34,841 nt of DNA from a virus. The DNA is taken from IMG/VR virus record IMGVR_UViG_3300035410_000054, positions 1 to 34,841 of that record. One strand, given 5' to 3'. The position numbers were made by a program, and so were the translations under genes. Below, one piece after another: positions 29,522-34,841 of the stretch (position 1 is the stretch's first letter; each line of letters opens with the position of its first letter). The notes below the pieces were generated by a model. It was not told where the DNA came from, made no database searches, and saw only the letters and a list, made by a program, of their open reading frames with translations.

Positions 29522-30574
29522 ATGGCCGACTCGCGCCGGCTATCAATGGTCGAGGAGGTCCTGCACCACGCCTCCGTCCCTGGCATCGATGGCTTCACCA
29601 CCTACGTCGAGCGCGGCGTAACCGATCCCTTCGGGCTGCGCGATCTCCCCGCGGTCTCTGGGCTGCCCGACGTCATCGATCAGGTGGTGGGCGCGCGCCG
29701 GGTCCGCATGTACGACCAGATCATCTTCGGCATCATCCTCGTGATCCCTCGCGTTAAGGATCTCGGCGCCGTCATCTCGGCGACGTCCTACCAAGTCGAA
29801 ATCTGGAACGCCGACGACGTCGCCCACCTCGGGCAGTCGGTCGCGATCGCCGGGTCCTCGGGCGTGACGCTCTCTGGCGGCCCGACGCTCCCGGCATCCT
29901 GGCCGCCGTTCAGCTCCTACTTCGTGACGGTGAACGTCGACGGCCAGGGCGACGCCATCATCGACACGCTCATCACTTGGCTGTTCCCCGGCTTCACCGG
30001 CACCGATCACCACGTTCTCGGCTTCCGGCTCACCATCCTCACGACCGATCCCGACTGGGACGCCGAGCCCTTCACCGAAGCCTACGGATACGCGACAAAC
30101 GTGATGCAGTCGCGCAACATGACCGAGCAGCGCATCGTGCTGGAGTCGAAGGGCCGGCGGGAAATCTCCTACATCGCTTTCGCGCCCGATCCCGCGGCCG
30201 CCGGCGAGCTCATCACTCGCCTATTCAACGGCGGGCGGTTCCTGTTCGGCGTGCCCTACTGGCCGGACGCGACGCCGCTCGGCGCGTCGCTCATCGGCGG
30301 CGAGACGACGATCGTGGTCGACACCACGGGCCGCATCTTCCAGGCCGGCGGTCTCGTGGCGCTGCGCCGGAGCGCGCGCGTCTATCAAACGCTCACGGTG
30401 CTCAGTCTCACCAGCTCGACCATCACGTTCACCGGGCCCGTCGCCGGCGCGTGGCCGGCCGCTGACACGCTCGTGATCCCTGTCCTCTCCGCGCGCCTCA
30501 CCGACGCGGCCGAGCTCGAGCACCAGAAGCCGGGCATCGCCCAGGTCCGGGCGTCCTTCCTGACCCAGCCGTGA
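29522..30574 (+). CDS. Distal tail-like structural protein (350 aa)
   Basis: ATG 29522, four bases after the previous stop in the TAGCGCGATG junction. Notable segments are MTEQRIVLESKGRREISYIAF and the conserved LFNGGRFLFGVPYWPDATPLGASLIGGETTIVVDTTGRIFQAGGLVALRR, followed by VLSLTSSTITFTGPVAGAWPA. These resemble phage proteins encoded between the tape measure and tail tip, which form the distal tail ring. Overlaps the next gene by GTGA. Confident as a tail structural protein; the precise role is inferred from position. Confidence 0.72.
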   Translation: MADSRRLSMVEEVLHHASVPGIDGFTTYVERGVTDPFGLRDLPAVSGLPDVIDQVVGARRVRMYDQIIFGIILVIPRVKDLGAVISATSYQVEIWNADDVAHLGQSVAIAGSSGVTLSGGPTLPASWPPFSSYFVTVNVDGQGDAIIDTLITWLFPGFTGTDHHVLGFRLTILTTDPDWDAEPFTEAYGYATNVMQSRNMTEQRIVLESKGRREISYIAFAPDPAAAGELITRLFNGGRFLFGVPYWPDATPLGASLIGGETTIVVDTTGRIFQAGGLVALRRSARVYQTLTVLSLTSSTITFTGPVAGAWPAADTLVIPVLSARLTDAAELEHQKPGIAQVRASFLTQP

Positions 30575-31188
30575 GCACCTATCTCGGCTTCGACGTGCTC
30601 GACCAGCGGGCCCACAACATGCGGGAGGCGATCGCCCAGGCTTTCGATCGCACGGGCGAGCTGCTCGGCAGCAACGTCGGCCGCTCCTACTGGGACGACT
30701 TCGCCGCGCAGCCCGTGCCCATCCGGTCCTTCGAATGGTTCGCCTCGACGCGCCCGGAGATCGCCACGCTGCGCGCCTTCCTCGACGCGCGCCTCGGGCG
30801 GCAGATCCCGTTCTGGACCCCTACATACGTCCGCGAGCTCATCATGACGCTCGACGCCGATTCGGCTCAGTCGTCGATACGCGTCACGAAGGTCGGCTAC
30901 GGCCAGTCGCTGTTCGCCGTGACCGCTCGGAAATATCTCGCCCTGGTCTCGGCCGACGGGTCCTTCCTCCGGCGAAAGGTGACGCTCGTGACCGACAACG
31001 GCGACGGCACCGAGACGCTCTCCCTCGACGCCGGCCTCGGGATAAACCTCGTGGCCGACCGCACGCTGGTTTCCTTCCTCGTGCTCTGTCGCCTCGAGAA
31101 CGACCGGACGTCCATCCGCTGGTACAAGCCGGGCATGGCGGAAGCCTCGATTCAATTCCGCGAGGTCCCGCTCGAGGTGCCGGCGTGA
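30571..31188 (+). CDS. Tail protein, distal-tail module (205 aa)
   Basis: GTG 30571 in a GTGA overlap. Segment RPEIATLRAFLDARLGRQIPFWTPTYVRELIM resembles the end of DUF2460-like distal tail proteins (helix ending in arginines and glycine, followed by an aromatic strand). The rest is strand-rich (KYLALVSADGSFLRRKVTLVTDNGDGTETLSLD). Lies next to the zinc ribbon and BR0599-like genes, so it belongs to the tail-tip module. GTGA overlap with the following gene. Confidence 0.7.
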   Translation: MSTYLGFDVLDQRAHNMREAIAQAFDRTGELLGSNVGRSYWDDFAAQPVPIRSFEWFASTRPEIATLRAFLDARLGRQIPFWTPTYVRELIMTLDADSAQSSIRVTKVGYGQSLFAVTARKYLALVSADGSFLRRKVTLVTDNGDGTETLSLDAGLGINLVADRTLVSFLVLCRLENDRTSIRWYKPGMAEASIQFREVPLEVPA

Positions 31189-31418
31189 GCATTGTCTACC
31201 AGGGGCGCATGACCGGCCGGCGCTACGTCCTGGCCGCTCCCGCGAAGGTGGGCGACCAGCTCCCCTGCCCTTGCGGCGATTGTGCAAACCCGATGACGTG
31301 CCGATCCTGCGGCATCGCGGTCCGCGTCGTGACCGCGAAGGACGAGCTCATTCAGGTGCGCTGCAGCGGCTGCGGGAACACGGCGACGCTCTATCGCGTG
31401 CCCGAGGTGCCGGCGTGA
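31185..31418 (+). CDS. Zinc-ribbon tail-module protein (77 aa)
   Basis: GTG 31185 in a GTGA overlap; the stop overlaps the next GTG. Contains PCPCGDCANPMTCRSCGIAVRV and then VRCSGCGN, providing six or more cysteines in CxxC pairs, enough for one zinc ribbon plus spare ligands. Within a tail-tip operon it could support assembly of the cysteine-rich protein next door (metal delivery or chaperone), but this is speculation. No known family. Confidence 0.72.
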   Translation: MSIVYQGRMTGRRYVLAAPAKVGDQLPCPCGDCANPMTCRSCGIAVRVVTAKDELIQVRCSGCGNTATLYRVPEVPA

Positions 31419-32212
31419 CGTATAACGCCCAGGAAATCTCTCAGCGCTCCGGCGCGCCGATCGAGCTCTATCGCTTCGCGATGGGCTCCGTCCGCGTGTT
31501 CACGATCACGAGCTCGGATGCCGCCGTCATCTATCTGTCGGAGACCTACGTTCCCGACGCGGTCTCGCGCGGGGCCTTCGCCAACACGGGCGAGGACGAG
31601 CAGGGCTCGCTCGTGGTGAAGCTGCCGCGCACCAGCCCCGTGGCGCAGTTCTTTATCGGCTACTCCCCGGAACCGCCGATGACGCTCACGCTGTACCGGA
31701 AGCACCGCTCGGACCCCGAGGCGGTGCGTCTCTCGTTCACCGTGGGCAGCGCGATCTTCAAAGGCGGCGAGGTGCAGCTCACTTGCCTGCCCGTGTTCGA
31801 GGCGCTTCGTAACTATCTTCCCAGGAACACTTGCCAGCCGCAGTGCAATTGGGCTCTGTACTCTGCCGAGTGCGGCGTCACCACCAGCGCGTTCACCGTG
31901 ACTGGCGCCGTGAACCTCGTCTCTGCCGATACCGTGCAGGTGACCGCGTTCAGCTCGAAGCCCTCGGGCTGGCTCAACAACGGCTGGATCGAGCGCGCCT
32001 CGGGTGAGCGCCGCTTCGTGCTGGCTCATGCCGGTGCAATCGTGACGCTGCTCAGCCCCTTCATTGATCTCGCCGTGGGCGAGGTGGTGACCGGCTTCGC
32101 CGGCTGCGATCGCACCGAGTCGGATTGCCTCAACAAGTTCAACAACGCCGAGCGCTTTCTCGGCTGGCCGCGCGTGCCCACGAAAAACCCATTCGAGACG
32201 GGGCTCGCCTAA
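31415..32212 (+). CDS. BR0599/DUF2163-like tail protein, predicted Fe-S binding (265 aa)
   Basis: GTG 31415 in a GTGA overlap. N-terminus ELYRFAMGSVRVFTITSSDAAVIYLSETYVPDAV and C-terminus GCDRTESDCLNKFNNAERFLGWPRVPTKNPF fit the BR0599 family of tail-tip proteins. Cysteines C144, C153, C231 and C238 have spacing 9 and 7. From memory, lambda gpL uses four cysteines with the same two spacings to hold a [4Fe-4S] cluster. It likely sits in the tail-tip ring between the distal tail and hub. TAATG overlap with the next gene. Confidence 0.8.
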   Translation: MTYNAQEISQRSGAPIELYRFAMGSVRVFTITSSDAAVIYLSETYVPDAVSRGAFANTGEDEQGSLVVKLPRTSPVAQFFIGYSPEPPMTLTLYRKHRSDPEAVRLSFTVGSAIFKGGEVQLTCLPVFEALRNYLPRNTCQPQCNWALYSAECGVTTSAFTVTGAVNLVSADTVQVTAFSSKPSGWLNNGWIERASGERRFVLAHAGAIVTLLSPFIDLAVGEVVTGFAGCDRTESDCLNKFNNAERFLGWPRVPTKNPFETGLA

Positions 32213-34674
32213 TGTTCTGGTTCACGCTGTTCCTGTTTATCGGGTTCACGGTGCTCGGCGAGCTCCTGCGGCCGCGGCCGAAGATCGACACGCCCAAGCC
32301 TTCGGCCCTCGGCGACTTCACCATCCCGACGGCCGACGCCTCGCGCGCCGTCCCTGTCATCTTCGGCACGGTGCTCACGCGCGGCCCGAATTGCGTATGG
32401 TACGGCGATCTCCACGTGGTCCCGATCAAAAAGAAAATCTCGACCGGCCTGTTCACGAGCACGACCATCACGACCGGCTACCGCTACTTCCTGGGAATGG
32501 ATCTCGTGCTCTGCCACGGGACGGTCGACGTGTTCCGAGGCATCCGCTTCGAGGACAAGGTGCCGATCACCACGACGGCGCCCGTGGGCGATCACTTGCA
32601 GATCGATCTCGACGCCGGCGCCGTCATCCACTTCTTCTTCACCAGCTACCCGAATCGTTATTTGTTCGGCGGCGACGACCAGGGCGGCGGCGTCGGCGGG
32701 AAGGTTGATTTCTACTACGGTCTCGGCGCGCAAACGCGGAACGATTACCTCGCCGCGGCGACCGGCTACGCGAACATCTCCGGCTATCCGACCGTCTCGC
32801 ACGCGGTGTTCCGCGGCATCTACTGGGGCACCAGCGCCTACATCAAGTACCCGGCCTTCGAGCTCTCGCGCTATCCGAACACGCTGGGGCTCCTCAGCGG
32901 TCACCACATCATCTCGACCTACGACTGCAATCCGGCCTGCGCGCTCTACGAGATCCTCACCGATCCCGTCTGGGGTCTCGGCATCGCGACCGGCGCGATC
33001 GATCTCGCCAGCTTCCAGGCCGCCGGCGAGACGCTGTTCGGCGAGGATCTCGGGCTCTCGTTCCAGCTCGACTCGCCCGCGGCCGCGCGCGATCAGGTCT
33101 CCGAGCTCCTGCGGCACATCGACGGCGTGATGTTCACCGACCCCTATTCGGGAAAGCTCACGCTCACGCTGGCGCGCAAGGACTACACCGTCGGGCTGCT
33201 CCCCGTGTTCGACAAGACGAACGTGGACGACGTGGAGCTCTCGAGGCCCTCGTGGTCCGAGCTCACGAACGACATTCGAATCGCCTTCCTCTCGCGCCTC
33301 AATAACTACACACAGGTCCCCGCGCAGTGGCAAAACCTCGCCGGCATCCAGATCCGCGGGCGCCGCTACACCGAGACGATCGACTTCCTCATGGTGAGTC
33401 GCGCCTCTGTCGCAAATGCTCTTGTGGCGCGCGTGGGGAAGACCCTCACCTATCCTCTGGCTCGCGTGCGCGTGACGGCGAACCGCTCGGCATGGCAGAT
33501 GAAGCCGGGCAGCGTGTTCGTCCTTAACTGGGCGCCTCTCAACATCGCCGGCATGGTGCTCCGCGTCATCAACCCGGACTACGGGGATCTCGAGGACGGG
33601 ACCATTTCGCTCGAATGCGTGGAGGACATCTTCTCCGTCGCCTCGACCGCCTATTCTCCTCCTGGCACCTCCGGCTGGGTTGACCCCGTGGGCGCGCCGG
33701 CCGCGCCGACCGCCCAGACGCTCCTCGAGGGCCCGTTCCATCTCATCGGCTCTGCCGATCGCCACGTTCTCACGGCCGCGGTCCGCTCCTCGGGCGCCGA
33801 TCTCGGCTACGACATTTTCAGCGACCGCACGGGCGGCACCGCCTACGAGCGCACGAACGTCGCGCAGGGCTTCACGCCCTCGGGGCGGCTGGCTGGCTTC
33901 TACGCGGCCTCGACGTCGGCCCTCGACGCGGCTGGCTTCGTCCTGAATACCACCGTGGATCTCCTATCCCTCGACGCGCTCACGACCGACGAGCTCTACG
34001 CCGGCGTGCAGCTCTGTCTCATCGATTCCGAGATCCTGGCCGTGCAAACGCCCACGGATAACGGCGACGGGACATGGACCTTCACCAATGTTCTGCGCGG
34101 CGTCCTCGACACGGTTCCTGCGGCGCACAGCGCCGGCGCCCGCGTCTGGTTCCTGCTCCCCGGCGGCTGCGCCGTCGTCGAGCCGGCGAACCCGTATCCG
34201 GCCGACGGCAACGTCCGCGTGAAGCTCTGCCCTTTCAATAACCGCGGCGTGCTGGATCTGTCGGCCGCGTCCGCTATCCTGATCGCAACGGCGAGCCGCG
34301 CGCAGAAACCGTATCCGCCGGGCAACGTGAAGCTGAACGGCACGCCCTGGCCGACGACGATCGCCGGCGGCTTCGATCTCGTGGTGACGTGGGCGCACCG
34401 GCATCGCGTGCAGCAGTTTGTCGACTTGAAGGTGGTAGCTCAGGATGCGGGAAACTACGTCGCGACCCCCGAGGGGGACTACACGGTGGAGATCCGCGTC
34501 GGCGGTGTTCTGAAGCGCACGGCGTCCGCGATCGCCGGCACGACCTATACTTGGCTCGCTGCCGATCAAGCGACCGACGGCGCCGTGTTCGGCGCGGCGA
34601 TCTCAATCCGCGTCATTCCCAAGAACGGCGCGCTCGTGGGCACCTACCAGGAGCGCCTGTTCAGCATCTCCTAG
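32212..34674 (+). CDS. Tail-tip hub/attachment protein (820 aa)
   Basis: ATG 32212 in a TAATG overlap. Residues 2-17 are hydrophobic (FWFTLFLFIGFTVLGE), followed by LLRPRPKIDTPKPSALGDFTIPTADASRAVPVIFGTVLTRGPNCVWYGDL, a well-conserved beginning of large phage tail-tip proteins. Later parts contain hub-type segments (ALYEILTDPVWGLGIATGAIDLASFQAAGETLFGEDLGLSFQLDS, DPYSGKLTLTLARKDY) and C-terminal fibronectin-like strands (VKLNGTPWPTTIAGGFDLVVTWAHRHR). It likely forms the trimeric central hub that contacts the host and carries the tape-measure end. Confidence 0.85.
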   Translation: MFWFTLFLFIGFTVLGELLRPRPKIDTPKPSALGDFTIPTADASRAVPVIFGTVLTRGPNCVWYGDLHVVPIKKKISTGLFTSTTITTGYRYFLGMDLVLCHGTVDVFRGIRFEDKVPITTTAPVGDHLQIDLDAGAVIHFFFTSYPNRYLFGGDDQGGGVGGKVDFYYGLGAQTRNDYLAAATGYANISGYPTVSHAVFRGIYWGTSAYIKYPAFELSRYPNTLGLLSGHHIISTYDCNPACALYEILTDPVWGLGIATGAIDLASFQAAGETLFGEDLGLSFQLDSPAAARDQVSELLRHIDGVMFTDPYSGKLTLTLARKDYTVGLLPVFDKTNVDDVELSRPSWSELTNDIRIAFLSRLNNYTQVPAQWQNLAGIQIRGRRYTETIDFLMVSRASVANALVARVGKTLTYPLARVRVTANRSAWQMKPGSVFVLNWAPLNIAGMVLRVINPDYGDLEDGTISLECVEDIFSVASTAYSPPGTSGWVDPVGAPAAPTAQTLLEGPFHLIGSADRHVLTAAVRSSGADLGYDIFSDRTGGTAYERTNVAQGFTPSGRLAGFYAASTSALDAAGFVLNTTVDLLSLDALTTDELYAGVQLCLIDSEILAVQTPTDNGDGTWTFTNVLRGVLDTVPAAHSAGARVWFLLPGGCAVVEPANPYPADGNVRVKLCPFNNRGVLDLSAASAILIATASRAQKPYPPGNVKLNGTPWPTTIAGGFDLVVTWAHRHRVQQFVDLKVVAQDAGNYVATPEGDYTVEIRVGGVLKRTASAIAGTTYTWLAADQATDGAVFGAAISIRVIPKNGALVGTYQERLFSIS

Positions 34675-34686
34675 ACGGAGGCAGCC

Positions 34687-34841
34687 ATGAACGTCGTGCA
34701 TCCTCTCATTCAGTGCGTCATCGTCGCCGTCGTCGGCGGCGTCGCATGGGCGATCACCGAAGCCGTAGCTCCTCCCGGCGCCCAGCGCCCCATCCGCATC
34801 ATGATCATCGGGCTCTGCGGCGTCGCGATCCTGCTCATCCT
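34687..34841 (+). CDS. Holin-like small membrane protein (partial, 5' part)
   Basis: ATG 34687 with GGAGG upstream; the gene runs off the window after 51 codons. The first helix is VHPLIQCVIVAVVGGVAWAI, followed by a short loop (TEAVAPPGAQRPIR) and a second helix IMIIGLCGVAILLIL. Two membrane segments directly after the tail-tip gene fit a holin or antiholin opening a lysis cassette, but the rest is needed. Confidence 0.6.
   Translation, partial: MNVVHPLIQCVIVAVVGGVAWAITEAVAPPGAQRPIRIMIIGLCGVAILLI

Noticed and set aside
31415-34674. NlpC/P60 peptidase expected between the BR0599-like and hub genes
   Set aside because: The two genes overlap by one base, so there is no room for it; it may be absent or located outside the window.
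1-34841. CRISPR array, insertion sequence, integrase or attachment site
   Set aside because: No regularly spaced repeats, transposase or recombinase motifs were seen on either strand.

Overview
This window reads as a large part of a tailed double-stranded DNA phage or prophage (siphovirus morphology) from a very GC-rich bacterium. The evidence is a nearly gapless set of packaging, head and tail genes: small and large terminase, portal, prohead protease-capsid fusion, head-tail joining protein, tail terminator, tail tube, frameshifted tail chaperone, tape measure and tail-tip proteins. No ribosomal or metabolic gene is present, and neither an integrase nor an obvious lysogeny repressor is visible. 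Codon third positions are mostly G or C. About a dozen genes start with GTG inside a GTGA stop-start overlap. The host cannot be named from the sequence; the GpA-type terminase, the lambda-family portal and a head-spike-like protein resembling gene transfer agent proteins point to phages of Gram-negative, Proteobacteria-like hosts.

Layout. (1) 0.1-2.0 kb: four coupled genes, including a 36-residue membrane peptide and a possible glycoside-hydrolase-like TIM barrel. (2) 2.0-6.4 kb: packaging module with a ParB-domain/DNA methyltransferase fusion, the small and large terminase subunits and a small unknown gene. (3) 6.4-13.6 kb: about twenty tiny genes in three back-to-back transcription units. 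Each unit starts with a TTGACC promoter whose -35 box lies inside a palindrome (CGCTTGACCGGTCAAGCG in two, a 14-bp core in the third) and is followed by a 5' hairpin. Many products are mini-proteins with CxxC pairs; one is a lipoprotein and one a winged helix protein. (4) 13.58-13.81 kb: a structured non-coding stretch ending in a very strong terminator. (5) 13.8-16.0 kb: the portal and its usual upstream partner, inverted on the minus strand. (6) 16.1-18.6 kb: head-surface genes, namely a GTA-like head-spike base, a probable spike fibre and a sialidase-type beta propeller. (7) 18.6-23.0 kb: protease-capsid fusion with a likely internal start, decoration and connector proteins and the tail tube. 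(8) 23.0-34.7 kb: tail chaperones with a -1 frameshift, tape measure, paralogous adhesin-like tail proteins, distal tail proteins, a predicted Fe-S tail protein and the tail-tip hub. (9) 34.69 kb to the end: the start of a holin-like membrane protein.

The most interesting features are the repeated operator-promoter-hairpin cassette driving the small-gene region, the inverted portal island that splits the usual terminase-portal-capsid order, and the strong internal ribosome binding site inside the protease-capsid fusion that would give a separate capsid precursor beginning with a zinc-knuckle-like motif.
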